The notes below the pieces were generated by a model. That model had not been told where the DNA came from. It worked only from the letters and a program-made list of their open reading frames with translations, and searched no databases. Made by a program: the position numbers and the translations under genes. From a virus, in the IMG/VR virus record IMGVR_UViG_3300027782_000034, positions 62,001 through 126,000 of that record: a stretch of DNA of 64,000 nucleotides, one strand, 5' to 3'. Shown one piece after another: positions 1-8,574 of the stretch (the stretch's first letter is position 1; every line of letters starts with the position of its first letter).

Positions 1-622
1 ACAAAGGAGTTAATCCAACTGAAGCTTGCCCAACCTTAAGCTTAAATTTGCCTTTCTCGGGATCTAAGAAATAACGCTGTGATACACCTTTCCCAGGCAT
101 CACATTAACATGGGATTCAATTTCACCATTGTTCCGTGTGCGGGTGTAAACTCCGGGCAATAACCGCTGTTGATTTCTTAGAATGTACTCAGTGCCGTTG
201 TTGATAAAGGTGCCACGATCCGTCAAGTGAGGCACAGTGGCAAGAACTGATTTCTTAGAAGCGATTACTTGTTGTGTTGCGTTATCCATTAACTCCCAAG
301 TACCTTCTAGCCTACGTCCTTGGGATCTACCATTAAGAATGGCAGCTTTCTGCTCCTGTTTGCTAGCGGTATCACCATCACGGTAATTTACTCCAGTTAA
401 ACTAAGCGTATGCCGATCATTAGCCATAGGCTGTAGCTGCTGAGCTGCTTGCAGCACTCTATCGTAGATAATAGATCTGACCTTCTTAGTGTCATGAAAT
501 TCATGAAAGCTAGGCAATGGAGTTGCGGGTGGCAATGGCTGCATCGGCTGTGCTAAAGGAGGTGTATTCCCTAGCAACGAGAGATTAGAAGAATCAAACA
601 AATTAGATGAAAGTGGAAGCAT
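1..622 (-). CDS. RNA polymerase beta subunit-like protein, N-terminal part (cut by window edge)
   Basis: Seen: an open frame of about 207 codons runs from the ATG at 622 off the left edge. After a proline-rich leader (residues 20-40) comes a stretch ending in PHLTDRGTFINNGTEYI and QQRLLPGVYTR (about residues 131-161). Known: this matches the RpoB beta-lobe signature (PLMTDNGTFVINGTE followed by RSPGV) of multisubunit RNA polymerases. Several jumbo phages encode their own beta/beta-prime subunits. Inferred: the gene encodes the first part of a phage beta subunit; the catalytic double-psi barrel lies outside the window. An ATG four bases upstream in another frame dead-ends after seven codons, so 622 is the start. 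The ribosome binding site is weak (TAGAG). Confidence 0.72.
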   Translation of the reverse strand, partial: MLPLSSNLFDSSNLSLLGNTPPLAQPMQPLPPATPLPSFHEFHDTKKVRSIIYDRVLQAAQQLQPMANDRHTLSLTGVNYRDGDTASKQEQKAAILNGRSQGRRLEGTWELMDNATQQVIASKKSVLATVPHLTDRGTFINNGTEYILRNQQRLLPGVYTRTRNNGEIESHVNVMPGKGVSQRYFLDPEKGKFKLKVGQASVGLTPL

Positions 623-642
623 TCATAAAACTCTAAATAAGA

Positions 643-1419
643 TTATACGGCATGCGGAGTAGCGTAAATTTCAGGAGGTTGTGTCAATGCTTGCCGACGT
701 GCTCTTTCTTCGACAGCCTCTTCCAATATGGCGCGCCTACTATTCTTTTTCATAGCTTTGTTGACCAAGTAGTAACCAGCAGGAACACTAGACAACAACC
801 AAGTTAAAGCTAGTCCTTTACCAAGCCCAGAAGCATTTGGAAAAGTAGAATTAAATTTGTCAGAAATGGCACCAATAGGATCTAATGCCGCTTTTTGACT
901 ATATCCAGAAAATGCCTGGTCTAAGCAATCATCAGTTCCTTGCTTGTATGCTCCAAGTAAAGCTTCCTCGTATTTCTTTTTTGAAGATTCAAGCTTTGCT
1001 TTGCTTTCTCGTTCCTTTACTTTGTTTAGCAAAAGATCTACACCTTTCCAGCCACCATAAGCAGCGAGTGGAGCACCTACCACAAGGCTAGGTAAAAAGT
1101 AGTCTAAACCATAAGGAGAAGTCGCTCTAGAATTTGAATCTATTGCATTCTTTTCTTTTGGATATGCTACCGGCATATCAATTACGCGCGGGCCTTTTTT
1201 AGGGTTTCTTGGCCCTTCAAAAAGTCCGGTAACTCCTCTAACTGCAGCTCCAGTTCCTGCTGCAAATGCTACTGCCTTAAGAATAGTTTTAATTGCATCA
1301 GATTGCATTTGTTGATTAACTTGCGTTCTAAGATCATCACCGAGCGCACCAATTGGTGTTGCTGCAGATTTTTCAACTTTAATTTGTTTCAATAACTTTT
1401 TTGCGCTTGTCTTATTCAT
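643..1419 (-). CDS. Membrane-associated virion-like protein, unknown
   Basis: No family recognised. 258 residues. The start at 1419 is preferred over 1425 because it sits 7 bases from an AAGGA site. The N-terminus is lysine-rich and contains VEKSAATPIGALGDDL; a related stretch SQKAALDPIGAISDKF appears near residue 175. Hydrophobic segments lie around residues 45-62, 110-126 and 203-220, with a lysine/glutamate-rich helix between. The EK-x-A motif is shared with many glycine-rich proteins in this window. It lies 20 bases upstream of the rpoB-like gene, probably in the same transcript. An internal virion or membrane-interacting protein is a guess from composition only. Confidence 0.7.
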   Translation of the reverse strand: MNKTSAKKLLKQIKVEKSAATPIGALGDDLRTQVNQQMQSDAIKTILKAVAFAAGTGAAVRGVTGLFEGPRNPKKGPRVIDMPVAYPKEKNAIDSNSRATSPYGLDYFLPSLVVGAPLAAYGGWKGVDLLLNKVKERESKAKLESSKKKYEEALLGAYKQGTDDCLDQAFSGYSQKAALDPIGAISDKFNSTFPNASGLGKGLALTWLLSSVPAGYYLVNKAMKKNSRRAILEEAVEERARRQALTQPPEIYATPHAV

Positions 1420-1429
1420 GTCCATATCC

Positions 1430-1804
1430 TTATGGGGTAGAGGAAGAAGGCATCAAGCAGGGATTACCATCTTCTAAGAAATATTCGAGCCACTCTGCGT
1501 AGATGTAATGATGCTTATCTTTCTCTTCTCGCCATCTTTCGATAAACACCAACTGATACCAAGAATTTGCCACACCATCCATGACTTTTAAATAGGCCAA
1601 GTTCTGTTCGTTATCCCCAGTGTAGAAAGTAGCGTTTTTTGGGTCAGCTACTCGTACTAGTCTGTCTTCATACTCTTCGTTGCGGTATAGGGGTGCTTGA
1701 TGTCCTCGGAAAGGCAGACCATCTACATCCGCACGATCCCAAAACAATTGGCCTCGCTCGTTACCTTCTTTTCGGTTGGTAAACTTCACTAAACTATTAG
1801 CCAT
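1430..1804 (-). CDS. Hypothetical protein, 124 aa
   Basis: Not recognised. A soluble-looking, aromatic- and charge-rich protein (several W, Y and E/D residues) with no membrane segment or known motif. The start is well supported: a GAGG site lies five bases from the ATG at 1804. It sits between small membrane-protein genes with 10-16 base gaps, so it is probably co-transcribed with them. Confidence 0.68.
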   Translation of the reverse strand: MANSLVKFTNRKEGNERGQLFWDRADVDGLPFRGHQAPLYRNEEYEDRLVRVADPKNATFYTGDNEQNLAYLKVMDGVANSWYQLVFIERWREEKDKHHYIYAEWLEYFLEDGNPCLMPSSSTP

Positions 1805-1819
1805 CTTAGCCTCTTCCGG

Positions 1820-2200
1820 TTACAGGAAAATACGCCCAGTACTCTTACGCTTTGCTTTATAATCTTGTCGTTCTTTCTGCCTTTGCAGCTGCCCAGCCAT
1901 TCTTTCATAAGTTTCTTGCAATTCCTGCCGCTTAATATTATCTACGCCTTGACTGCTTTCTGTGTCTGTAGCTTGGTTAGCAAAGTAGGCAGCAAGACCG
2001 CCAAGGGCAGGCGGAATTGCCAATCCTGCCGCTAAATACGGGGCCATGTCCCCAAGAGTTCCAACAGCGTTACGCACTTCACCCATTGGGCTAAATAAGC
2101 TTGCAGCCATTTTAGACAAACCATGTGTCTGCTCGGGATTCATTCCCTCTTCGACACACCTAGATAAAAACCCAAGTTTAAATGCTTCATGTACTTGCAT
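1820..2200 (-). CDS. Small virion-like protein with hydrophobic segment
   Basis: Not recognised; 126 residues. A helix near the N-terminus carries LSKMAASLFSPMGEV, resembling the EK-x-A/SK-x-A motif of the other glycine-rich proteins here. An alanine/proline/glycine-rich hydrophobic segment follows (about residues 53-72), then a charged, glutamine-rich C-terminal helix rich in K, R, E and Q. AGGAG lies eight bases before the ATG at 2200. Architecture suggests a membrane-associated or internal virion component. Confidence 0.66.
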   Translation of the reverse strand: MQVHEAFKLGFLSRCVEEGMNPEQTHGLSKMAASLFSPMGEVRNAVGTLGDMAPYLAAGLAIPPALGGLAAYFANQATDTESSQGVDNIKRQELQETYERMAGQLQRQKERQDYKAKRKSTGRIFL

Positions 2201-2211
2201 TAAATAATCTC

Positions 2212-2610
2212 CTAGAACGCAACACTTTTGCCACTAGTTAAACAAGACGGCATGACTACAGTAACAGGCAAACTCATTGCCTTGTGTCTCTGCGCCGTAG
2301 GATCATCAGGAGCACCTTGCTCCCTTGCTTTATGTACTAAGTCTAATGCTTGTTCGATGAAACGCATATGCCGTTCCAACTCATCTTGGTGCATAAAACC
2401 TTCATTATCCTTACTGCGTCCATTAGACATCATATCGTTAATGCCTTGCAACCGCAGAAGAAATTCTCGAATAGACACCACTCCATAGTTGTTGTCTCGA
2501 GAATCTTCCCAGTGGAGTTGTCCTCGTTCAGCCCACCAACGAACCGCTTTTGGATTAGTCCGAGGACCAAAGAAAACAACTCCGCCACTCATTCCAAGCA
2601 ATACAGTCAT
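2212..2610 (-). CDS. Hypothetical protein, 132 aa
   Basis: Not recognised. The N-terminal hydrophobic strand is followed by FFGPRTNPKAVRWWAERGQL and a helical, acidic middle. AAGG lies six bases before the ATG at 2610. The start is only eight bases from one copy of the dispersed palindrome (2619-2636), which therefore overlaps the ribosome-binding region. The low number of basic residues and the neighbours hint at a structural or assembly role, without specific support. Confidence 0.65.
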   Translation of the reverse strand: MTVLLGMSGGVVFFGPRTNPKAVRWWAERGQLHWEDSRDNNYGVVSIREFLLRLQGINDMMSNGRSKDNEGFMHQDELERHMRFIEQALDLVHKAREQGAPDDPTAQRHKAMSLPVTVVMPSCLTSGKSVAF

Positions 2611-2618
2611 ATCACACC

Positions 2619-2636
2619 TTAAAATCTAGAATTTAA
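2619..2636. repeat. Dispersed palindrome copy 1
   Basis: TTAAAATCTAGAATTTAA, a near-perfect palindrome centred on TCTAGA. It overlaps the stop codon of the 2633-3064 gene and ends eight bases before the ATG at 2610. Confidence 0.75.
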
Positions 2637-3064
2637 AAAATCATAACAGGCTTAGCCCTTGCTGCCATTTTAACAGCATGAGGCTCATTACCGCTATCTT
2701 CAGCTATCCAGCCCATCTTTTCAAACACATTAAATATAGAATCAGTAGCCCCATCAACTGTAGAAAGTAACAATGACTTTATAGTGGAATCAACCATGGG
2801 CTCAAGCATATTAGGAACACCAATGATGTCGATTGGAGCAATTACGGTATCGTAAAACTTATCAAGCCCTGCTAACACTAGCTGCTTTTTTTCTGCACGG
2901 CTGCCCTGCCCAGCTATTTCTACAAGTCGCACAAGGGTTGCTGCCCCGTTGTACAACAACCCAAGCACTTCTGAATAAGTTATTTTTCCGTCTGCTGTGT
3001 ATTCTTTGTAACGATCAATCATTGCAAGGATTGTTTGTTCCAATTGTTCTTGTACTGTAGCCAT
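2633..3064 (-). CDS. Hypothetical helical protein, 143 aa
   Basis: Not recognised. Predominantly helical with alternating charged and hydrophobic residues (VQEQLEQTILAMIDRYKEYT at residues 3-22) and a C-terminus containing KMAARAKPVMIF. There is no obvious signal peptide or enzymatic motif. AAGGAG precedes the ATG at 3064. A scaffold or small structural protein is possible. Confidence 0.66.
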   Translation of the reverse strand: MATVQEQLEQTILAMIDRYKEYTADGKITYSEVLGLLYNGAATLVRLVEIAGQGSRAEKKQLVLAGLDKFYDTVIAPIDIIGVPNMLEPMVDSTIKSLLLSTVDGATDSIFNVFEKMGWIAEDSGNEPHAVKMAARAKPVMIF

Positions 3065-3080
3065 AACTATCTCCTTATAC

Positions 3081-4196
3081 TTAGTTAAAAAGTCGAGGCA
3101 CTATACTATTAATTACACCTAGGGTAGCCCCAGTTTGCCCTAATGTAGCTTGCGTTCCGCCAGGCATTCCAGTTAGCAGTCCAAGCCCATAGCCAACTGT
3201 ACGTCCTGTTAAATAGCCTTGGAGCCCGCCACCTGCGGCCCCCATGGCCATACCAAACAACCCAACTTGGTGCGGAGTTACTATTCCGGGTCTTGAATTG
3301 GGATCTTGCATCTGCCCTGCCCCATATACTGCACCCATTGTCATAGCGGTGGTTTGAGGGCTTGCGTTAGTCCCCCAAAGCACTTGTCCAAGCTCATTTG
3401 TACGAATTAGAGGCATCTCTGCAAAAGATGGCCCGCCGATGCTTCCAAAAGCAGTATCAGCTTGCTTTGATATAAAGTTGGCCACTGCTTCTTTATACCT
3501 TACAGAGGTAGGTAACTTATCCTCAAACCCATCTTCGGGAAAACCTTTAAAAAGAGTTGGATCGTTAAATTCTCGACCTTCATGCAAATTTACTAACCCA
3601 GGCATTGAACCTACTAAAGCTCCGCCTACACCACCAAGCAACGCTAAACGCTTACGCAGTGTGCCTTTGGTCTGTGCCCACTCTGGCAATACCTTTTCTC
3701 CTAACCAACCTGCGCCATAGCCAAGACCTGTACCTATGAGCCCGCTGGCAACCATAGCTGCAATAGGTCGTCCACCATAGCCGGGAATGTCCTTGCTTGG
3801 AAAGAATTGAGCTAGTTCTCCTAATCGTCGTATAGTTGGAGAGTAAGCTACCTTTACCCACCAGTCATGTAAATCGTAAGGTGTCAAAGGTTCGGAATGC
3901 ACTCGGTCTGCACCAAGCTTCTCCGTTAAAAGCTGCAGTCCCCAATCAAACTCTTCTTGATTTAATACTGGTCTCACATACATGCCAGCCTTTTCAAGTG
4001 CTGGATTCCAGTAAATACCTATATCTGTTTTTGTGTATAAAGGAGAAACTATCCGTCTTATGATTTGAGCAGGGGCAGCACACTTCTCGGCCAAGTAATC
4101 AATAGTGCCGGGAAAATCAGCGTAGAGCCCTAAATCTAGAGTCTGTTCAACATTTAAATTAGGTAACTCGCTATCGTATGCCACATGCTTATCCAT
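3081..4196 (-). CDS. Glycine-rich membrane-associated virion-like protein
   Basis: Not recognised; 371 residues. The first 130 residues are soluble. Glycine/alanine-rich hydrophobic stretches follow around residues 150-170, 185-203 and 310-345, interrupted by a soluble insert containing ISKQADTAFGSIGGPSFAE. The SK-x-A motif and glycine-rich helices are shared with the proteins at 16659-30136. No Shine-Dalgarno sequence is visible before the ATG at 4196; instead a 10-bp hairpin ends only a few bases upstream, so translation may be controlled or the start may be misplaced. Confidence 0.66.
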   Translation of the reverse strand: MDKHVAYDSELPNLNVEQTLDLGLYADFPGTIDYLAEKCAAPAQIIRRIVSPLYTKTDIGIYWNPALEKAGMYVRPVLNQEEFDWGLQLLTEKLGADRVHSEPLTPYDLHDWWVKVAYSPTIRRLGELAQFFPSKDIPGYGGRPIAAMVASGLIGTGLGYGAGWLGEKVLPEWAQTKGTLRKRLALLGGVGGALVGSMPGLVNLHEGREFNDPTLFKGFPEDGFEDKLPTSVRYKEAVANFISKQADTAFGSIGGPSFAEMPLIRTNELGQVLWGTNASPQTTAMTMGAVYGAGQMQDPNSRPGIVTPHQVGLFGMAMGAAGGGLQGYLTGRTVGYGLGLLTGMPGGTQATLGQTGATLGVINSIVPRLFN

Positions 4197-4211
4197 TGAG
4201 TTACAATCACA

Positions 4212-4241
4212 AAGCCATGTGCCAAAAACGACACATGGCTT
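4212..4241. other. Hairpin between nrdJ and the next gene
   Basis: AAGCCATGTG and CACATGGCTT form a perfect 10-bp stem with a 10-base loop, just downstream of the nrdJ stop on the minus strand. No clear U-tract follows on either strand, so it could be a weak terminator, a processing site or a translational element for the gene starting at 4196, which lacks a ribosome binding site. Confidence 0.5.
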
Positions 4242-4287
4242 ACTATCTTACTCCATTTATACCCTGCATAGCTAGACTAAGCTAGGT

Positions 4288-6567
4288 TTACAAAGCACAA
4301 GCACCACCGGCACACGCAGTCTGCTGGTGTAGATCTGTCATGTCAGAGCGTTCATAACGAACCAGTTTAGCCCAGTTGATCTTAGGCATAGCTGCAGTTC
4401 TACGGTCGAACTCTTCTTGAGAAATCGCTTCATAAGGTGCTAAGTGATACATACCCCCATCAAAAGGTAAGAAGCTTAACCCTCCGACAATATCCCAGTT
4501 GTCATAAACCCACTTACCAACTTCCAGCCATTCAGTGGGTCGAATATAGATCGTCACGCTAGGGTTATGCTCAGTCCAGTGTACTTTAAAAGTTTTCCAT
4601 TTTTCCAACTGGCTAAGCGCTGTTTGAGTTTCTAACAACACGCCACCTTTAGGAGCCTTCATAGGAAACTCTAATACCAAGCCACTGCCATCGTAATCCG
4701 TAAGGCAAGGTACACCTTCATCTTTCAACATCTGCGCTACTGGATTAGTAGAGTTTGCCCTAACTCGTCTAACATACCATTCCCCATGATGTCCTTTGAA
4801 CCCAGCAGGCGTATTGAAGAACACGCTGCTGTCTCCCGAAGGCTTAATACAAGTTGTAGCAGCAGATACATTGATACCAAATCGTGCTGCCCATTTAGCA
4901 TTAACTTCGTTGACTAAGCTTAATAGCTTATCCAAGGTTCCACCAGCTTTTGCGTTGTCTTGGAATAGCGGATGATCAAGAAAACCAAGCAAGTCTACGC
5001 CTAGTAACCTCTCTTCTTCACTATTCTTTTTCCACTCTTCTCCAATGTACTTAAAGCGAGTCATCGTAGACTGAAGCGTGCCCCAAATTGTAGCTAACTC
5101 CACTTTACGAGCAATCTCTTCATAAGTGTCTGTGACACGAATAACTGCAATGGATAGGTTGCAGAACTGCTTGTGTCTCAGAATAATTTCACCACAAGGA
5201 TTAGTCCCAAAAAGGTGACCATGGTGTTTGCGACGTTTAGGGAATTGACTTTTCAACCCGCCTCGATTGAAAATACCCCGCTCACCCGAGTTTGACTTGG
5301 CCATCGATAGCCATTCTTCCATCCAAATCAATTGATCAGGTTTTTCATTATAAACAGCAGAGTTATTAGCTTGATTGCGTTGTTCATTAGTAGTCCAAAA
5401 ATCTTGTTGCTTGCAATCTCGCATTTCACGATCATGCAGATCCGATAGAGAGATACCACTAGCCCTACGCACCCCACCCATACGCACAATTCGATGAGCA
5501 AAACAATTAATGTCATGAAGATCCAAGCTAGACAGATACCGTCCTTGTCTTGCTAAGATTCGAGCTTTAGAAAACTCTAACAAGTCTTTTAATGGGCCTG
5601 GGCCAGAAGCTCTTCCACCTTTGATTTTAAGTGGAGCACCTGATTCTCGGATATGACTATAATCGAAATGAATATCTTCACCCGCCCACCATGCATCTAA
5701 CCCTGCCTTGTATGCATCACACCAGCCTTCTGTACTGTCTTCAATTACATAGGTAGTAGGCTCACTATGCTTCTTTTGTCGTTTAACTCGAGGAAACTCT
5801 TCTACGCTAAACTCTTTTTCCACTGAAAATCCAACACCCGTGCCCTGCATAAGTACATAGAGTTCCTCTGCCAAATCTGTAGTATTCTGCAGCATTTGAA
5901 AAGAACAGTTGTATACTCCGACATGACATCGTTCTAAAGCAGGTCCAGCCATTTGCACACAACGCATGGAAGGAGCAGACTCTAACCGCAAAAGACTTTG
6001 CTTAAGATTACCCCATTCTTCTTCAGTTACATTGTGGTTTTCACGCTTGCAATGTGTTTGAAAAAATCCGATAACCCGATCCACTGTTTCAGGCCAAGTC
6101 TCTCTGCGACCCAGCTCGGGGACAAAGCGTGCGAATTTGTCTAATGCTTGAAACTTCTGTAACTCATTATCAAAATAAGTGTCGTTTTCTTGGAATGCGA
6201 CAATTACTTCTTCTGGCAGTGGTGCGTTTTCTCGTTGCTGTCTTTTTACTTCTCGAAAGAGAATGTACTGCTTGGCCACAAGGTATAACCCATTAGCCAT
6301 CAATTGAGTTTCCACCAGATTCTGAATCTCTTCCACATCTACTACTTTGTTGCTGCTGCATACAATGTTGTATACCTGCTCACCAACTAGTTTGCTGATG
6401 CGAGCTGCCTCGGCTTCATCGTATTTCAGCTCACTTACCAAACAACGATGTAAAGCAGTGTAAATACGAGCTTGATCGAAGTTCACCACTTTGCCACTTC
6501 GCTTCTTGACCGTTAAATCTACATGACTACGAGCTGAAGCATCTTTTTTAAAAGAAGTAATTTGCAC
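4288..6567 (-). CDS. nrdJ: Ribonucleoside-triphosphate reductase, adenosylcobalamin-dependent (class II)
   Basis: Reduces ribonucleoside triphosphates to deoxy forms using a B12-generated thiyl radical, supplying dNTPs for phage DNA synthesis. Seen: 759 residues, close to the Lactobacillus monomeric enzyme. An ATP-cone-like region occupies residues 20-115, followed by GTGVGFSVE, the active-site NPCGEI near residue 456, KPSGDSS near 575, and a C-terminal redox pair in CAGGACAL. Known: these are hallmarks of monomeric class II enzymes, which need no separate small subunit; none is seen here. The start is GTG at 6567 with AGGAG six bases upstream. The gene is intact, with no intron or intein. 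It implies a host that makes or imports cobalamin. Confidence 0.93.
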   Translation of the reverse strand: MQITSFKKDASARSHVDLTVKKRSGKVVNFDQARIYTALHRCLVSELKYDEAEAARISKLVGEQVYNIVCSSNKVVDVEEIQNLVETQLMANGLYLVAKQYILFREVKRQQRENAPLPEEVIVAFQENDTYFDNELQKFQALDKFARFVPELGRRETWPETVDRVIGFFQTHCKRENHNVTEEEWGNLKQSLLRLESAPSMRCVQMAGPALERCHVGVYNCSFQMLQNTTDLAEELYVLMQGTGVGFSVEKEFSVEEFPRVKRQKKHSEPTTYVIEDSTEGWCDAYKAGLDAWWAGEDIHFDYSHIRESGAPLKIKGGRASGPGPLKDLLEFSKARILARQGRYLSSLDLHDINCFAHRIVRMGGVRRASGISLSDLHDREMRDCKQQDFWTTNEQRNQANNSAVYNEKPDQLIWMEEWLSMAKSNSGERGIFNRGGLKSQFPKRRKHHGHLFGTNPCGEIILRHKQFCNLSIAVIRVTDTYEEIARKVELATIWGTLQSTMTRFKYIGEEWKKNSEEERLLGVDLLGFLDHPLFQDNAKAGGTLDKLLSLVNEVNAKWAARFGINVSAATTCIKPSGDSSVFFNTPAGFKGHHGEWYVRRVRANSTNPVAQMLKDEGVPCLTDYDGSGLVLEFPMKAPKGGVLLETQTALSQLEKWKTFKVHWTEHNPSVTIYIRPTEWLEVGKWVYDNWDIVGGLSFLPFDGGMYHLAPYEAISQEEFDRRTAAMPKINWAKLVRYERSDMTDLHQQTACAGGACAL

Positions 6568-6608
6568 ACCTATCTCCTAGTAAATTAAAACTGTTACAAA
6601 CCTACAAT

Positions 6609-7172
6609 TCAAACACTTTTAGACCGCTGTCTATTGTCCACCCAAATGGAAGAGTTCATGAAATAATACCCAGCTTTAGTCGGCTGTAACTGTCGCTGAG
6701 GATCATAACCTAACATAGTTGCCCTTCGTAAATCTGTGCGTGTCTGCACCCAATTTACCCACGCTAACAAATCCACACTATTTGCTAATATTACACAGTC
6801 TATTTCCTGTAAATCGTTATTATTAGAGGGCGCTGATTCTGCTATCGCTTGTCTTACATTAGGTATGCTTTGTAATTCGATGAGTACCTGCTCCGTACAA
6901 TGCTGAGGTTCAATAGATAAAAAAAGTTCAAATTTACTCGCAAATACATGTAAGTGACGAGCTAACCACAATGCCGTACCTCCAGGAGCCCGTAAATAGA
7001 ATATGGTTGACTGAGGGCAATGCCTTAAGACTTGCCCATCAATCTGATCTATTAGCTGCGAGAGTGCATACCCATTACAATGTGGTTTAAATACCAATTC
7101 TGTGGGAGTATAATGCCTAATCTGCAGCGAAGTAGCAAACCTAAAATCTTCTTCAATATAATCGGATAACAT
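6609..7172 (-). CDS. Hypothetical protein, 187 aa
   Basis: Not recognised. Alternating hydrophobic and polar stretches such as STIFYLRAPGGTALWLARHL (residues 55-74) and EIDCVILANSVDLLAWVNWV look like a Rossmann-like alpha/beta fold, but no catalytic motif is identifiable. A clear AAGGAG precedes the ATG at 7172. It lies between the PRTase-HAD fusion and nrdJ, so a nucleotide-related role is possible. Confidence 0.66.
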   Translation of the reverse strand: MLSDYIEEDFRFATSLQIRHYTPTELVFKPHCNGYALSQLIDQIDGQVLRHCPQSTIFYLRAPGGTALWLARHLHVFASKFELFLSIEPQHCTEQVLIELQSIPNVRQAIAESAPSNNNDLQEIDCVILANSVDLLAWVNWVQTRTDLRRATMLGYDPQRQLQPTKAGYYFMNSSIWVDNRQRSKSV

Positions 7173-7183
7173 GGTTTGCTCCT

Positions 7184-8044
7184 TTATTTAAACATAGTCA
7201 TACTATCGATACACAGCACAGGACGTTGCGTCAACTTAAAAATTTGAGCAGCTTGTTTCACATCACTTTCAATAAAAAGATTACCTTCTGGAATCTGCAT
7301 GTAAGCTTCGGCTTTTCGAATTGCGTGGTCGTTCATTTGCCTTCGCAGCTCTGGCGTAGAGGCTGGGTGCATGATCAATTTAGAATACATAACATTGTGC
7401 TTAGCCAGCCACTTCTCTGTCTCTTTACGGTATTTTTCAATCCGGCTAGTCACCACAGCTTTAATTGGCATCTGAGGAATGTACAAAGGAGCAACTTCTC
7501 TCACATGTCTAGCAAACTCAAGATCGTCAGTTACTTCACTTTTACCTTTCCAATCTTCACACAACACACCATCTAGATCACATAGTGCGAATTGTGTCCA
7601 CCAGTTACGCCACCAGTTCCATTCAAACATGCGAGGTTGTGTGACTTCTCGATAGTAGTAATTAACTTTGCTTTTTTCTGAGCTTCGATACACCGCCCCA
7701 TAGGCAATCTGTAAGCTAGTTTGTGTTTCTAGTTGCTCACGCAAACCGGTAAAAGTGACACTGTCCGAACTAGAAGAATCGTCTACGATTAAAAGTCTGT
7801 TACCATAAGGTATGTTATAACGGCAAACAGGATTATTAGGGCGTAAGTGCGCCCTATCAATTGCTCCTTCGGGTTGTCGTAGTAAGTCGGAAAGCTCCAC
7901 TAACCGAATATTACGACGCAGCGCAATGTAAGTGGAAGGAATCAATCCGCTGCGAGGTACACCACACACTGCGTCGAATTGCGGTAACTGTCTCTCCCAT
8001 ACCGCTATATCTCGGTAAAGCTCTGCTAAACTGATAAAATTCAT
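7184..8044 (-). CDS. Phosphoribosyltransferase-HAD phosphatase fusion
   Basis: Seen: residues 1-125 look like a type I phosphoribosyltransferase, with VCGVPRSGLIPSTYIA near residue 26 and RLLIVDDSSSSDSVTF (residues 83-98) at the PRPP-loop position. Residues 150-285 carry HAD motif I, CDLDGVLCED, followed by a VTSR segment and a C-terminal IESD. Known: PRPP-dependent transferases use a DD/ED acidic pair followed by a TGxT loop; here the usual TG is SDS, so PRPP binding may be altered. Inferred: a two-domain enzyme acting on nucleobases or a phosphorylated metabolite. The acidic pair and the HAD aspartates are intact. The ribosome binding site is weak. Confidence 0.72.
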   Translation of the reverse strand: MNFISLAELYRDIAVWERQLPQFDAVCGVPRSGLIPSTYIALRRNIRLVELSDLLRQPEGAIDRAHLRPNNPVCRYNIPYGNRLLIVDDSSSSDSVTFTGLREQLETQTSLQIAYGAVYRSSEKSKVNYYYREVTQPRMFEWNWWRNWWTQFALCDLDGVLCEDWKGKSEVTDDLEFARHVREVAPLYIPQMPIKAVVTSRIEKYRKETEKWLAKHNVMYSKLIMHPASTPELRRQMNDHAIRKAEAYMQIPEGNLFIESDVKQAAQIFKLTQRPVLCIDSMTMFK

Positions 8045-8055
8045 TTTTAACTTTC

Positions 8056-8490
8056 TTATTCATCTTCGTTGTTTTTTTCCACATAGTCAGAAAAGTCGGT
8101 AGATGGTACATCTTTGCCATTCCACATCATGCGTGAACGAGCTCCAAGCTCTCGAGAAACTTGTGCGTAATCCGCTACAATTTCTTGATCCTTGCTAATT
8201 TCTCGTTTTGCCACTAAATCAATTTGATCATTATCTTTCTTTATGTCAACATTCGATTTCCATTGATGGTTACAATAACGAGCCAGTTCTGTTAAATTCC
8301 AGATTTTAGAACCGAATTCATCTTCTCCGCCCGCTGTACCCCCACTGCCAATGATCTCCCCTTCCTTGTAATCCTTGTCAGCAAATATGCCTTTACCTTT
8401 TATATTTGATTCCGCAATGTACCAGCCATTGCTGTTAGCTGCCGTTTTATTGTTAAATATTGCAGGTAAACGTTGAAGAAAAGCTTCCAT
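8056..8490 (-). CDS. SET-domain protein (candidate lysine methyltransferase)
   Basis: Seen: 144 residues with KGKGIFADKDYKEGEII (residues 31-47), RYCNHQWKSN (71-80) and EIVADYAQ (103-110). These match, in order, the SET-N strand, the RFxNHSCxPN-like SAM/active-site segment and the final GEExxxDY motif of SET methyltransferases. Known: SET proteins methylate lysines using SAM, and stand-alone viral SET proteins exist (for example vSET of chloroviruses). Inferred: it could methylate a host or phage protein. The post-SET cysteines are absent. It is divergent from csrA across an 85-base intergenic region and has an AAGGAG site. Confidence 0.7.
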   Translation of the reverse strand: MEAFLQRLPAIFNNKTAANSNGWYIAESNIKGKGIFADKDYKEGEIIGSGGTAGGEDEFGSKIWNLTELARYCNHQWKSNVDIKKDNDQIDLVAKREISKDQEIVADYAQVSRELGARSRMMWNGKDVPSTDFSDYVEKNNEDE

Positions 8491-8502
8491 GATAACTCCT
8501 TA

Positions 8503-8531
8503 TTGACTTGCTTGTATAAAATAAGTATGGT
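8503..8531 (+). promoter_or_regulatory. Candidate sigma70-type promoter for csrA
   Basis: TTGACT (8503-8508), a 17-base spacer and TATGGT (8526-8531) lie on the plus strand, 43 bases before the csrA ATG. This is the only plus-strand gene, so a dedicated promoter is required. The match is five of six at -35 and four of six at -10. Confidence 0.55.
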
Positions 8532-8574
8532 GGTCGAATTCCAAGCATTTTAACTTCAAGGAAGGACGATTCAA

